A stretch of DNA of 64,000 bases from CBDUBH01 sp965365345 (GCA_965365345.1 CBDUBH010000004.1:1-64000); one strand, 5' to 3'. Positions 1 to 9,771 are shown, counted from the first letter of the stretch. Notes: a model not told the origin generated them from the letters alone. Program-made: numbers and translations.

Positions 1-824
1 TGATTCATAACGCCCATAATTCCAACATCAACCTGATGCGCAAATTGATCGAGCCCCGCTGCCATTTGCCCCAACTCATCTTTTCTTCTAACATTTGCGC
101 GAGCTTTAATGTGCCCTTTTTGCATTTCGCGAGCCATATTAAGGACTTTGTTGATTGGATTCTTAATTAAATTCGTGATAAATATTCCCAGTGAAATTGC
201 GATAACCATTCCGGCAATAACAAAAACAATCATCATTACAGAAGATGTATTTGCAAGAGAAGAATTTGAATCTGAGATTTCTTTGCCCAATCTTATTTTC
301 AGATCAACCATTTTATTTATCAGATCCATTTCAATATTTTCAGTAACAACAATGCTTCCGCTTTCAAGAAAAACTGTTGCTTCTTCATCTTGATTCAGTA
401 AAGCCAGCTCTTCAATTAATTGAATATCTTCTAAATATTCTTTTCTTTTTTCGCGGAATTCCGCAAGTAAATTTTTGCCTTCATCTGTCATCAAAGTTTT
501 TTCGTAACTATCAACCAATCTTGTAATTTCGGCGGAATAAGCTTTCCTTTGTTCGATTTTCTGATTTATGTTTACGGGATTATCAAGCAAAACCATATCC
601 CGCAATGTAACTCTTACTTTTTGAAAATTATCAGACAATTGTCCGGCTTCAGAAAGCGGAACGGTAACCATTTCATAAAGTTTAGTATCTTCTTTTTCAA
701 TTTTGTAAATGTTTATCAATCCGATAGTGCCGATAATTCCCGCAATAAATGCTACAATTACAAAACTATAGATCAATTTTTTTGAAATACTTAAATTTTT
801 AATCCAATCCATATTAACTTTCAT
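1..824 (-). CDS. Methyl-accepting chemotaxis protein, partial (N-terminal part)
   Basis: The gene reads leftwards from an ATG at 824 and runs off the window, so only about 274 residues are seen. The protein starts MKVNMDWIKNLSISKKL and then has a first membrane helix, a periplasmic four-helix-bundle-like region of about 150 residues, a second membrane helix rich in Val, Ile and Met, and a HAMP-type region ending in DELGQMAAGL. This is the standard order for a transmembrane chemoreceptor. The signalling hairpin itself lies outside the window, so the family call rests on the topology and the HAMP signature. It would be a second receptor for the CheA/CheW system encoded at 21935-24477. Its ligand cannot be told. 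Confidence 0.85.
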   Translation of the reverse strand, partial: MKVNMDWIKNLSISKKLIYSFVIVAFIAGIIGTIGLINIYKIEKEDTKLYEMVTVPLSEAGQLSDNFQKVRVTLRDMVLLDNPVNINQKIEQRKAYSAEITRLVDSYEKTLMTDEGKNLLAEFREKRKEYLEDIQLIEELALLNQDEEATVFLESGSIVVTENIEMDLINKMVDLKIRLGKEISDSNSSLANTSSVMMIVFVIAGMVIAISLGIFITNLIKNPINKVLNMAREMQKGHIKARANVRRKDELGQMAAGLDQFAHQVDVGIMGVMN

Positions 825-1021
825 TTTTATTCGCTTAAAATTTTAGGGTTTATTATAATACATTATCGTTATTCCATTCGTTTTCTTTAGCAGAAATATT
901 GAATGATTTACATTCTCATTCAATAATATTTCCAGCTTAGATCTTCTTTTTCATTTGGAAAATTCAGGTATTAATATCAGATTTAGGTAGAAGTTTTAAC
1001 TCAGTTAAACAATTTCAATAA

Positions 1022-1891
1022 ATGAAAAATATTTTGATCACGGGCGCAACCGGAAACGTTGGATTTGAAACTCTGCATTTTCTCTATCATTTAATAAATG
1101 ATGTTAAAATCTTTGCGGCTGTTAGAAATGTTGAAAAAGCAAAAAATGAATTTCAAAATTATCCTGATTTAAATATTATCAAATTTGATTTTGAAGATTT
1201 TTCTACTTACGAAAATTCCTTTAAAAATATTGATACAGTTTTTTTACTTAGACCTCCGCCCATCTCTGATGTTGAAAAATTTTTCGTCCCGCTTATCAAT
1301 AAAATCAAATCGGCAGGCGTAAAGGAAATTTTATTCCTTTCGGTGCAGGGCGTTGAAAAAAGCAAAGTAATTCCGCATAACAAAATTGAAAGACTTATAA
1401 AAGAATCCGGAATTGATTTTATATTTTTGCGTCCGAGTTACTTTATGCAAAATTTAACAACCTCTTTATTGAGTGATATTAGAAATCATAAGAAAATAAT
1501 TTTACCGGCGGGCAAAGCTAAATTTAATTGGATCGATGTGAAAAATATAGGCGAAGCAGCCGCAATTTTATTGAATGATTTTGATAAATATAAAAATAAT
1601 TATTACGAATTAACGGGAAATGAAAATCTGAATTTTTACGAAGCTGCGGAAATTATTTCAAAAACTTTGAATAAAAAAATTATATTTGAAAATGTAAATC
1701 CCGTTAAATTTTATTTTCAAAAAAGAAAAGAAAATTATGATAACGGATTTATAGTTGTGATGATAATGCTTCACTTTTTGCCGAGGTTTCAAGGTGAGCC
1801 ACGGATTTCAAGCGTGTACAGAATGTTGACTGGAAAAGAACCGCTCGCATTAAGTGAATTTGTAAATAGAGAAAAAGAAAAATTTTTATAA
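1022..1891 (+). CDS. NmrA-like NAD(P)-binding reductase of the atypical SDR family
   Basis: The 289-residue protein opens with MKNILITGATGNVG, whose GATGNVG at residues 8-14 is the glycine-rich dinucleotide-binding loop of atypical short-chain dehydrogenases. A later stretch around HNKIERLIKESGIDFIFLRP is typical of NmrA/azoreductase-like members, where it lines the active site. No catalytic YxxxK is obvious, as usual for this subfamily. These proteins act as NAD(P)H-dependent reductases or redox sensors; the substrate here is unknown. It lies in the cytosol. The next gene follows after 20 bp, so the two may be co-transcribed, although a barrel protein is not a clear functional partner. Confidence 0.8.
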   Translation: MKNILITGATGNVGFETLHFLYHLINDVKIFAAVRNVEKAKNEFQNYPDLNIIKFDFEDFSTYENSFKNIDTVFLLRPPPISDVEKFFVPLINKIKSAGVKEILFLSVQGVEKSKVIPHNKIERLIKESGIDFIFLRPSYFMQNLTTSLLSDIRNHKKIILPAGKAKFNWIDVKNIGEAAAILLNDFDKYKNNYYELTGNENLNFYEAAEIISKTLNKKIIFENVNPVKFYFQKRKENYDNGFIVVMIMLHFLPRFQGEPRISSVYRMLTGKEPLALSEFVNREKEKFL

Positions 1892-1911
1892 AAATATTTT
1901 ATGGATTTAAA

Positions 1912-2889
1912 ATGAAATATTTAAAATTCAGTCTGCTGATTTTCGCAATAATTATTACGGTAAATTCAAACATAACTGCGCAAGCAAGCAACATAAAAAA
2001 AATTGCAATAACAAATTTCAAATCAGAAAGTATTGACAGATCAACCTTGAACAGCGTTCGCGAAATTTTAAAATATGAAATTCAGAAAATAAGCGATCTT
2101 GATGTTGTACTTTCAACTCGCAATAATGATGAGAATTTTGCAGGCTGCAACGATATAGATTGCGCAGTTGAAGAAGCGGAAAATGTTGGTGCGGATCACG
2201 CGGTTATTTGCAGTTTTTTGCAACTCGGACAAAAACTCATAATTCAATATTCATTGATTGACGTTGAGGAAAAAAGAATTTTACTTCAGGATAATATGAC
2301 ATCAACTTCAGTGGAAGAATTAGATGTAATAATGCAAAGAATTGCGATGAGCATTACAGAGTTTCAACCAATTTCACGAACCGCGCAAATAGGAACTTTA
2401 ACCGAACACGAAACAAAATCTCCTTTGGAAAGACTCGGAAGAAGATTTTTCGGATTTTCATTCGGTTATCTTTATCCTGAAACCGGATTTGATAATACTG
2501 ATAGAAGTTTTACAATGGATTATAAAGTGGGCGCAGAACTTTTGAATTTCGATTATGGGTTACAGGTTTTTGCGCGCAAAGGTTTTGGTGTAAATATTTT
2601 TTCATCTTACCTTTTCAGTAGAAAAGATATTTGTCCGTATTTAGGATTAGGCGCAGGATTTCATTGGGTTGAAGATCAGCGAAATTATTACAGGGAAGTG
2701 GATTTTTATGGAAATTCTTACTACGATTCCGAAAAAGTAAATAGCGATGGATTTGAACTTACGGCAAACGCGGGATTAAGATTATTTCATACATATTCAA
2801 TGAGATTAACTCTTAACGTTTCATATTCGCATACTTTTAACGATTACGGAAATGATGCCGTAATTATTACGTTCGGATTTCTGAAATAA
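1912..2889 (+). CDS. Outer-membrane beta-barrel protein with N-terminal CsgG/LpoB-like domain
   Basis: The 325-residue product has a signal peptide (MKYLKFSLLIFAIIITVNS...TAQA) and two parts. Residues about 28-150 (KKIAITNFKS, then a GADHAVICSF strand) look like the small alpha/beta domain shared by CsgG, FlgO and LpoB-type periplasmic proteins. Residues about 175-325 alternate aromatic and polar residues and end in TFGFLK, as in an eight-stranded barrel. Two Cys residues in a GCNDIDC motif could form a disulphide. The function is unknown. Together the parts suggest a periplasmic domain anchored by a barrel, a combination I infer from sequence style and not from a named family. Confidence 0.6.
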   Translation: MKYLKFSLLIFAIIITVNSNITAQASNIKKIAITNFKSESIDRSTLNSVREILKYEIQKISDLDVVLSTRNNDENFAGCNDIDCAVEEAENVGADHAVICSFLQLGQKLIIQYSLIDVEEKRILLQDNMTSTSVEELDVIMQRIAMSITEFQPISRTAQIGTLTEHETKSPLERLGRRFFGFSFGYLYPETGFDNTDRSFTMDYKVGAELLNFDYGLQVFARKGFGVNIFSSYLFSRKDICPYLGLGAGFHWVEDQRNYYREVDFYGNSYYDSEKVNSDGFELTANAGLRLFHTYSMRLTLNVSYSHTFNDYGNDAVIITFGFLK

Positions 2890-2918
2890 AAATCACTTTA
2901 AAATCAGGAAAAATAAAA

Positions 2919-3311
2919 ATGGAAAACACAATTTCACATGATTCAAAAAAATGGGGAATGATTTCTCATTTAAGCACTTTTGCCGGATTTCTTTTTCCTT
3001 TCGGAAATTTAATTGCTCCGCTTGTAATATGGCTTTCCAAAAAAGATCAGGATGAATTTATTTCAGATCAAGCTAAAGAAGTGTTGAATTTTCAAATTAC
3101 AATTTCACTGTTGTTTTTATTGGGTTTTATAATAGTTATAATTCAAGCTTTTAGAGTAAATGAAAATAATTTTCCGTTATCAATTTTTGTAATATTGATT
3201 TTATTGGGAATTGTCTGGATGTACGATTTGATCATAACTTTGATAGGCGCAATAAAAGCCAACGACGGTGTTAGATATAGATATCCAATGAACATAAGAT
3301 TTATAAAATGA
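2919..3311 (+). CDS. DUF4870-type small membrane protein
   Basis: The 130-residue protein has the DUF4870 pattern: a short N-terminus with KWGMISHLSTFAGF, a hydrophobic first helix, a polar loop containing DEFISDQAKEVLNFQ, and two further membrane helices ending near IGAIKANDG. DUF4870 proteins are distantly related to the Tic20 family, and their role is unknown. An AGGAA sequence lies 8 bases before the ATG and supports the start. The gene follows the barrel protein by about 30 bp and may share its transcript. Confidence 0.8.
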   Translation: MENTISHDSKKWGMISHLSTFAGFLFPFGNLIAPLVIWLSKKDQDEFISDQAKEVLNFQITISLLFLLGFIIVIIQAFRVNENNFPLSIFVILILLGIVWMYDLIITLIGAIKANDGVRYRYPMNIRFIK

Positions 3312-3380
3312 TAAAAAAATGTAATTCTGGTTTAGTCAGAAATCAGAGATTTATTATTTAATTTAAGATGAAATATTAAA

Positions 3381-3827
3381 ATGAAAATTGAAATTATTCC
3401 TGCTGATTTTGACGATGCTGAAATTCTTGTTGAAATGATAAGAGAATTTCATGAGCATGAACATATTGATTTTATTGATGTAAACATCCGCAAGTTACTT
3501 ATAGAAATATTTTCGGAAAAAGAATACGGGCAAATTTTTCTTGTAAAATCAGATGAAGAATTTGCCGGATATTTTTTACTTACTTATTCTTTCAGTTTTG
3601 AATTTAACGGTAAATATATTTTTGTTGATGAAATTTTTATTAAAGAAAATTTCAGAGGAAAAGGATTAGGCAAAAAATGTTTGAAATTTATTGAGGAAAA
3701 ATCGAAACAGGAAAATATTTCCGCAATAAGATTGGAAGTGTCGCGAAAAAATTTAAGAGCTATGAATTTATATAAAAGTATTGATTTTATTGATCAAAAT
3801 AGAGATCTGTTAACCAAATTTCTTTAA
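3381..3827 (+). CDS. GNAT-family N-acetyltransferase
   Basis: The 148-residue protein matches the GCN5-related acetyltransferase fold. The acetyl-CoA pyrophosphate-binding loop is RGKGLGK at residues 92-98, preceded by the strand YIFVDEIFIKENF and followed by a helix. The C-terminal stretch LEVSRKNLRAMNLYKSIDF contains the usual N-x-x-A-x-x-LY element. It transfers an acetyl group from acetyl-CoA to an amine; the substrate cannot be predicted. It stands alone, with about 70 bp before it and 230 bp after it. Confidence 0.87.
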   Translation: MKIEIIPADFDDAEILVEMIREFHEHEHIDFIDVNIRKLLIEIFSEKEYGQIFLVKSDEEFAGYFLLTYSFSFEFNGKYIFVDEIFIKENFRGKGLGKKCLKFIEEKSKQENISAIRLEVSRKNLRAMNLYKSIDFIDQNRDLLTKFL

Positions 3828-4058
3828 ATACTCATAAAAAATAATTCTACTAAATTTGAAATTCAATCAAAAATTTCTTATCTACAAATATGGAGTCGGA
3901 AGTGCGATTTAATTAAGTTGCCGAATCCCAAATAAAATTCTAATTAATTCAGTGTGAAAAGATCTGTTTTTTAAAATCAAAAAATATCTGCGTACCTTGA
4001 TTTATTTATATCTTCCGGCTTCCGCAAAACAAAAATTTCCAAAAAAAATGAGTGAATA

Positions 4059-4508
4059 ATGCTTGAAATCAAATTGATTACTAATGAAAATGAATATCCT
4101 GAAAATTTAGACAAAGAAATATTTGTTGATTTTCTTTACGAACATTTAAAACCTTTCGGTGATGAAAAAACCGCAATAGCAAAAAGTATTGATTATGCTT
4201 TCAGCAAATCTGAAGGCAAAGGCGGATTTTTACTTGCTGCATTTGAAGATGGCAATCTTGCAGGTGAGCTTGTGATGAATAAAACCGGAATGAATGAATA
4301 TATTCCCGATAATATTTTAGTTTATATTGCAGTTGATCAAAAATTCAGAAATAAAGGAATAGGAAAACAGATAATACAAAAATCAGCAGAAATTTGCGAT
4401 GGAAATATTGCGCTTCATGTTGAGTATGATAATCCGGCAAAAAGATTATACGAACGTTTCGGGTTTACATCAAAATATGCTGAAATGAGATGGAGCAGAG
4501 CGGAATAA
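4059..4508 (+). CDS. GNAT-family N-acetyltransferase, coupled to racemase gene
   Basis: The 149-residue protein has a GNAT core with the acetyl-CoA loop RNKGIGK at residues 97-103 and the C-terminal element NPAKRLYERFGF. It differs clearly from the acetyltransferase at 3381, so this is not a recent tandem copy. Its stop codon lies two bases before the preferred ATG of the racemase-like gene at 4511, so the two are almost certainly co-translated. An acetyltransferase next to an amino-acid racemase suggests that it may acetylate an amino acid or a D-amino acid. That substrate is inference only. Confidence 0.85.
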   Translation: MLEIKLITNENEYPENLDKEIFVDFLYEHLKPFGDEKTAIAKSIDYAFSKSEGKGGFLLAAFEDGNLAGELVMNKTGMNEYIPDNILVYIAVDQKFRNKGIGKQIIQKSAEICDGNIALHVEYDNPAKRLYERFGFTSKYAEMRWSRAE

Positions 4509-4510
4509 TA

Positions 4511-5590
4511 ATGGCAGTATTAAATATTGATACGGAAAAAGTTCTTGGCAACATTAATAAAATCAATTCTTTTTTAAGTCAGCAAAACATTCAGTGGACA
4601 TTAGTTACGAAAGTTTTAGGCGGATATAAACCTGTTCTTGAAAAAATATTGAATAATGATTCAATAAAAAATATTCATTCGATCGGTGATGCGCGAACAA
4701 CAAATTTAAAGGCAATAAAAGAAGTTGCACCGGATGTTGTAACAATGTACATAAAACCGCCGCCGTTAAATCAAATTAAAAATGTAATTCAATATGCTGA
4801 TATTTCAGTTAACTCATCGCTGCATACTTTGGAAGAATTGAATAAAGAAGCCGGAAATAAAGGGAAAATTCATAGAATTATTATTATGATTGAAATGGGT
4901 GAATTGCGTGAAGGAATTTTGCGCGATAACATTTTACAATTCTATGAAAAAGCATTTAGTCTGCAAAACCTAGAAATAATAGGCATCGGAACGAATTTGG
5001 GCTGTATGTACGGCGTTGAACCAACTTATGATAAACTCATTCAACTTTCCCTTTACAAAGAATTAATAAATGCAAAGTTCGGAAAAAAACTGGAACTTGT
5101 TTCAGGAGGAAGTTCAATAACACTGCCTTTAGTTTCAATGAAAAAAGTTCCTGCCGGCGTGAATCATTTCAGAATCGGTGAATCTGCATTTTTCGGAGTT
5201 TCTCCGCTTGATAATAAAAAATTCAAAAATCTTTCTGATTCCGTTTTTGATTTTGCTGCTGAAATTTTGGAAATAGAAAAAAAAGGAAACATGCCCGATG
5301 GAGTTATCGGTGAAGCAAGCGTTGGGCATACAGCAGATATCAATTCTGAAAAATATGAAGAATCGTATCGCGCAATTTTAGATTTTGGCGAAATTGATGT
5401 TGATGTAAAAAATCTTAAAACAAAAGATGAAACAATAAATTTTGCCGGAACAACTTCTGATATGACTGTATTTGATATAGGGAAAAAATTAAATGAATAT
5501 AAAGTCGGCGGAAAAATTCATTTCAATCCCAATTATATGGCTGTTGCAAGATTAATGAATTCAAGATATATGCGGAAAAATGTTTATTGA
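4511..5590 (+). CDS. Alanine/ornithine racemase-like PLP enzyme (fold type III)
   Basis: The 359-residue protein resembles the YhfX/ornithine racemase branch of the alanine racemase family. Lys34 in WTLVTKVLGG is the expected pyridoxal-phosphate Schiff-base lysine at the end of strand 1 of the TIM barrel. Later elements such as ELVSGGSSIT, which holds the phosphate, and HFRIGESAFFG fit the family. It would interconvert L- and D-forms of a basic or small amino acid in the cytosol. I choose the ATG at 4511, two bases after the upstream stop, where the typical MAVLNIDTEK N-terminus begins. A possible start at 4490 would add seven residues and overlap the acetyltransferase gene. Confidence 0.85.
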   Translation: MAVLNIDTEKVLGNINKINSFLSQQNIQWTLVTKVLGGYKPVLEKILNNDSIKNIHSIGDARTTNLKAIKEVAPDVVTMYIKPPPLNQIKNVIQYADISVNSSLHTLEELNKEAGNKGKIHRIIIMIEMGELREGILRDNILQFYEKAFSLQNLEIIGIGTNLGCMYGVEPTYDKLIQLSLYKELINAKFGKKLELVSGGSSITLPLVSMKKVPAGVNHFRIGESAFFGVSPLDNKKFKNLSDSVFDFAAEILEIEKKGNMPDGVIGEASVGHTADINSEKYEESYRAILDFGEIDVDVKNLKTKDETINFAGTTSDMTVFDIGKKLNEYKVGGKIHFNPNYMAVARLMNSRYMRKNVY

Positions 5591-5624
5591 TCTTTCCAAA
5601 AATTTTTGTATTAGTTTTAAAATT

Positions 5625-5655
5625 AAGCCGGTGAAAATTCGCCGGCTTTTTTTTG
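5625..5655 (+). terminator. Rho-independent terminator after the racemase gene
   Basis: A 7-bp stem (AAGCCGG with CCGGCTT) closes a ten-base loop and is followed directly by a run of eight T residues. It lies 35 bp after the racemase stop codon and ends the acetyltransferase-racemase transcript. Confidence 0.88.
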
Positions 5656-5728
5656 TACAAAATATTTATCATGAAATTTGAATTTTATTATTGTTAATTT
5701 TAGCCCAACAAAAAAGAAAATTTAATTT

Positions 5729-7237
5729 ATGAGCAAAATTGTTCTGGCAACTTTAAACGCACGATATTCGCATACATCAATAGGATTGCGGTATTTATTA
5801 GCAAATTTAAATGAACTTAAAAAAGATGCTTACCTAAAAGAATTTGTGATAAATGAAAATCTTTATGAGATCGCTGAAAAAATATTAAGCGAAAAGCCCG
5901 TAATTATTGGCTTGGGCGTTTATATTTGGAATGCATCTGATATCGAAAAATTAATTTCTATAATCAAAAAAATATCTCCTGAAATTAAAATAATTTTAGG
6001 CGGACCCGAAGCAAGTCATCTTCCTTTCAGAGTTGATCTTTCAAAAGCTGATTATATTATTCAAGGTGAAGGCGAATTTGAATTTTACAAATTGTGCAGT
6101 TCAATTTTAAATAATGATTTTCCAAAAGAAAAAATTATTAAAGCAGAACATGCGGATCTGCAAAATATAAAATTACCTTACGCATTTTATTCTACGCACG
6201 ATATTCAAAACAGAGTTATTTATGTTGAAGCTTCGCGTGGCTGTCCGTTTAACTGCGAATTTTGTCTTTCTTCAATTGATAAAACTGTAAGATATTTTGA
6301 TGTTGAAATTATTCTAGCTGAATTTGAAAATCTTTGGCTGCGCGGTACAAGAAAATTTAAATTCATTGACAGGACTTTCAATCTAAATGTAAAAATTGCA
6401 GAAAAGATCCTGGATTTTTTCTTGAGCAAAATTCCGGAGTGCATGCTTCACTTTGAAGTAATTCCCGAAAATTTTCCGGCTGTAATAAAAGAAAAGCTGA
6501 AATTGTTTCCGCCCGCATCAATACAGCTCGAAATCGGAATTCAAACTTTAAATTCGCAAATTGCAAAAAACATAAATCGTAATTTAAATTTCGAAAAGAT
6601 AAAAGAAAATCTGGATTTTCTAGAGCATCAAACAAATGCGCATTTGCATGTTGATCTGATAGTCGGATTGCCCGGCGAATCGCTCGAAAGTTTTGCAGAA
6701 AATTTAAACTCGCTTGCAAAATTAACTTCTTCCGAAATTCAAATCGGAATTTTGAAAAAACTTTCCGGAACAACAATTTCGCGCCATGATGAAATTTACG
6801 GAGCAGTATATTCTGATCTTCCACCGTACGAAATTTTGAAAAATAATTTAATTGAATTTTCGCAAATGCAAAGAATGAAACGCTTTGCACGATATTGGGA
6901 TTTAACTTACAACAGCGGAGATTTTGCGGAAACGGTAAAAATTATTTTTGGTGAAAATGTTTATGAAAATTTTTCCGGATTTTGCGATTGGATTTACGAT
7001 CAAACTGAATCAACTCACAATTTTTCGCTGAACAGATTAAGCGAATTGATCTTTAAATATCTTACTGAGATAAAAGGAAAAAATAAAACCGTAATTTCAA
7101 ATTTGATGATAAAAGATATTCTGAAAATCAGTGGAAGAAAAATTCCCGTTTTCCTAAAAGAATTTGCTTCAGAAATTCCGGAAGTTGAAAGAAAAACCGC
7201 TGAAAAACAAAATAAAAGGCAAATTAAGCGAATATGA
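5729..7237 (+). CDS. B12-binding radical SAM protein (DUF4080-type)
   Basis: The 502-residue protein begins with a cobalamin-binding-like Rossmann domain (residues 1 to about 125, including ILGGPEASHLP). A radical SAM domain follows, whose cluster cysteines are Cys172, Cys176 and Cys179 in GCPFNCEFC. The C-terminal region (about 370-490) matches the extension seen in DUF4080 members, and the N-terminus KIVLATLNARYSHTSIGLRYLL is characteristic of that group. The enzyme should use a [4Fe-4S] cluster and S-adenosylmethionine, perhaps with B12, for a methylation or rearrangement; the substrate is unknown. It is a single gene with no obvious partner. Confidence 0.88.
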   Translation: MSKIVLATLNARYSHTSIGLRYLLANLNELKKDAYLKEFVINENLYEIAEKILSEKPVIIGLGVYIWNASDIEKLISIIKKISPEIKIILGGPEASHLPFRVDLSKADYIIQGEGEFEFYKLCSSILNNDFPKEKIIKAEHADLQNIKLPYAFYSTHDIQNRVIYVEASRGCPFNCEFCLSSIDKTVRYFDVEIILAEFENLWLRGTRKFKFIDRTFNLNVKIAEKILDFFLSKIPECMLHFEVIPENFPAVIKEKLKLFPPASIQLEIGIQTLNSQIAKNINRNLNFEKIKENLDFLEHQTNAHLHVDLIVGLPGESLESFAENLNSLAKLTSSEIQIGILKKLSGTTISRHDEIYGAVYSDLPPYEILKNNLIEFSQMQRMKRFARYWDLTYNSGDFAETVKIIFGENVYENFSGFCDWIYDQTESTHNFSLNRLSELIFKYLTEIKGKNKTVISNLMIKDILKISGRKIPVFLKEFASEIPEVERKTAEKQNKRQIKRI

Positions 7238-7440
7238 AATTTTCAGTTTGCAAAAAGAATTTAATAAATAATTAATAGATAAGTAATCTGATTTAATAAA
7301 ATTTCAAAAAATCATTTCAAAAGTCATTCAAATTTTTAAAAGAACATTCGATTATAATTTTGAAATCCTAATGGTAATTTTACCGGAAAGGAATTTTTAA
7401 ATCATTTTAAATTATGTTAATAAAATTGAAAGGGATCAAA

Positions 7441-8499
7441 ATGAAAACCGGCGCTTACTTAAAATCGGCTTTTTTAATGTTGATCGCATTTTTTACTTTC
7501 TCGCAAGTAAATGCACAAGAACTTAATGAAACAATGAAAAATCTTTCGCAGGAAGCTGCAGCCGCATATATTTCACCGATGACAAACGGATTCGGCGCAA
7601 ATTTAAATACCGGCTGGGTTACAAGATCACCCGAAGCTGAAATTTTCGGGATTGATATTCAACTCGGACTTGTTGCAATGGGTGCATTTATGAATGATGA
7701 AAACAGAACTTTTGCTACAAGCGGAACTTTCAGATTTAGCAAAGATCAGGCAAGGGAATTAGTTGGCGGAAATGCTCCTGATAATGTGATAACTCAAATT
7801 TCTCAGGAAGATTTTACTGTTAGTTTTCAAGGTCCAACCGTTGTTGGAAGCAAACTTGACAGTCTTCAAATTATAATCGGAAGCGACAGAAACATTCAAG
7901 GTTACGAATTAAAAGGTAGAAAAGTTACTTTGCCGGTAACCGGAATCTTAGATAATCTTTCAATGCTTCCGCTAGCCGCGCCGCAATTAACCTTGGGAAC
8001 AGTTTACGGAACTCAACTTTCTTTCCGTTATTTACCGACAGTTCAAATAGATGAAGAAGTTGGCGATTTGAATTATTTCGGATTTGGAATTCAGCACAAT
8101 CCAGGAATGTGGATTCCTGTTCCGCTTCCGCTAAATGTTTCAGTAGGATTTTTTACACAAAATTTACAGATCGGCGATCTTTTTGAAAGTTCAGCAAGTG
8201 AATTTGGAGTTTACGCAAGCAAAACTTTCGGTCCGGGAATGTTGAACATAACTCCTTATGCAGGACTTTCATATCAATCATCTTCAATGAGCGCAAAATA
8301 TGATTACACATATAATTACACAACTCCAAGCGGGTCAGTTGAAGAAAGAACAGAAAGAATTTCTTTTGATGCCGATGGCGGAAATACTGCAAAATTAACG
8401 CTTGGTGCAGCTTTGAAATTAGGATTTATAAATCTTAATGTTGATTACAATGTTGCAAAATACAGCACTTTGGGAATCGGCGCAGGATTTATTTTCTAA
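7441..8499 (+). CDS. Predicted outer-membrane beta-barrel protein, possibly DUF6588 family
   Basis: The preferred start is the ATG at 7441, with a good AAAGGGA site just upstream. It gives a classical signal peptide (MKTGAYLKSAFLMLIAFFTFSQVNAQ) and a 352-residue protein; an earlier in-frame ATG at 7414 would only add a charged leader. The mature part alternates strands such as GFGANLNTGWVT and ends in a terminal strand with GIGAGFIF, ending in Phe as outer-membrane barrels do. Length and N-terminal style resemble DUF6588 proteins, but I cannot confirm this by search. Function unknown; it is a single-gene unit closed by a terminator. Confidence 0.72.
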   Translation: MKTGAYLKSAFLMLIAFFTFSQVNAQELNETMKNLSQEAAAAYISPMTNGFGANLNTGWVTRSPEAEIFGIDIQLGLVAMGAFMNDENRTFATSGTFRFSKDQARELVGGNAPDNVITQISQEDFTVSFQGPTVVGSKLDSLQIIIGSDRNIQGYELKGRKVTLPVTGILDNLSMLPLAAPQLTLGTVYGTQLSFRYLPTVQIDEEVGDLNYFGFGIQHNPGMWIPVPLPLNVSVGFFTQNLQIGDLFESSASEFGVYASKTFGPGMLNITPYAGLSYQSSSMSAKYDYTYNYTTPSGSVEERTERISFDADGGNTAKLTLGAALKLGFINLNVDYNVAKYSTLGIGAGFIF

Positions 8500-8515
8500 A
8501 ATAAATTTACAAAAA

Positions 8516-8552
8516 CAAAAAGCCTGATCTGAAAAGACCGGGCTTTTTGTTT
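8516..8552. terminator. Bidirectional terminator between convergent barrel-protein genes
   Basis: An imperfect hairpin (AAAAAGCCTG...CGGGCTTTTT) with A-rich left and T-rich right flanks sits between the plus-strand gene ending at 8499 and the minus-strand gene ending at 8575. It can end transcription from both sides. Confidence 0.85.
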
Positions 8553-8574
8553 TTAAATATTTTTAAATTCAAAA

Positions 8575-9771
8575 CTAGAAAACAAAAGATAATCCGAATT
8601 TCCCTATTGTGTTTTGATAAGCTTTTCCGCTTAGTAAAAAATTTCCATTGGCAACAGAAAGATCAAATTTGATGAACTTAAATTTATAAGACGCTCCGGC
8701 GGTTAAATAAGCTCCGCTTAATTCATCGTTGAAATCTAAAATATCTTCTTTAAATTTTCTGCCGGTTGTAAAAAATCCGAAAGAAAAATAAGCATCATTG
8801 TTTAATTTATAAATTCCGCTTGCAAAAGTTTCAACTTGATCTTTTGCATTTTCCCAAATGCTCCAATTAACAAAATTCAATCCGCCAATCAATTGAAATC
8901 TTTCCCACATATTTAGATTAAAATCAAAACTTGCTTTAGCCGGAACTTTACTTTCAAAAGCAAATTCATTTTGTAAACCAATTATTAAATCATTTCCTGA
9001 GTTATCTGATAAAGGATCAATTGTACCGCCGCCATTATCTATTTGTTTATATTTTATCAATGAGCTAAAATCAATCGGCGATGAATAAGATAAACCAAAT
9101 TGCAAATATTTATTTCCGCTTAAATTATACTGGTAAACCGCGCCGATATTGAAATTATTTTGATTATCATTTACTTCGCCTTCTGAGGTAATAATTTTTT
9201 CAAAATAATTTATGCTATTGTAATTAAACCTTGCTCCAATACTTAATTTGTCGCTTGTAAAAATATCATTGAGACTAAAAGAACCTAAAGCCGAATATGT
9301 ATAAATTCTCGTTTTCATTTCAAGTTCATAAAATTCGCCTGTTCCATCAGGATTTTCAAAAGTTTTTTTTTCAATTTTTCCGAAATCTATTTCCCAATTG
9401 TATAACTGTCCTGAACTTAATCCGAGTGTAAATCCGTAAATAGGAATTACAGCGCCGGCTGATTTAGGAACAAAATTATTAGTTCTTTCTCCGCCGATTT
9501 CTGCAAACCAAGCTTCTTTAACTTTTGTTTCAAATTGATAAGAGGCGCTTACTGCAACATTTTCAAAATTTGAAAGTGCAGCGGGATTGATAAAAGAAAT
9601 ATTTTCAGGCGAGTTTAAAATATTTGATGTGCCCTGTGAATTTAAAGAATTGATTGAATATCCCTGCGGCATAAAACCTGTGCTGACTGCAACCGGTGCA
9701 GGCAAACGATCTTGCGCAAATGAAAATTGAGTGAAAAGAAAAACTAAAAAGAAAGGAATTATCTTTTTCAT
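8575..9771 (-). CDS. FadL/OmpP1-like outer-membrane transport protein
   Basis: The 398-residue protein has a signal peptide (MKKIIPFFLVFLFTQFSFAQ). It then has the FadL/OmpP1 signature near residues 55-80, where NPAALSNFENVAVSASYQF matches the conserved start of the 14-stranded barrel family that follows the N-terminal hatch. The rest is strand-rich, with a terminal strand GKFGLSFVF ending in Phe. Members move hydrophobic compounds such as long-chain fatty acids or aromatics across the outer membrane. The specific substrate is unknown. The gene stands alone, convergent with the barrel gene to its left in the window. Confidence 0.8.
   Translation of the reverse strand: MKKIIPFFLVFLFTQFSFAQDRLPAPVAVSTGFMPQGYSINSLNSQGTSNILNSPENISFINPAALSNFENVAVSASYQFETKVKEAWFAEIGGERTNNFVPKSAGAVIPIYGFTLGLSSGQLYNWEIDFGKIEKKTFENPDGTGEFYELEMKTRIYTYSALGSFSLNDIFTSDKLSIGARFNYNSINYFEKIITSEGEVNDNQNNFNIGAVYQYNLSGNKYLQFGLSYSSPIDFSSLIKYKQIDNGGGTIDPLSDNSGNDLIIGLQNEFAFESKVPAKASFDFNLNMWERFQLIGGLNFVNWSIWENAKDQVETFASGIYKLNNDAYFSFGFFTTGRKFKEDILDFNDELSGAYLTAGASYKFKFIKFDLSVANGNFLLSGKAYQNTIGKFGLSFVF

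Noticed and set aside
109..785. Open frames of 94 and 78 residues on the plus strand
   Set aside because: They lie antisense inside the chemoreceptor gene at 1-824, whose frame gives a clear membrane-HAMP protein.
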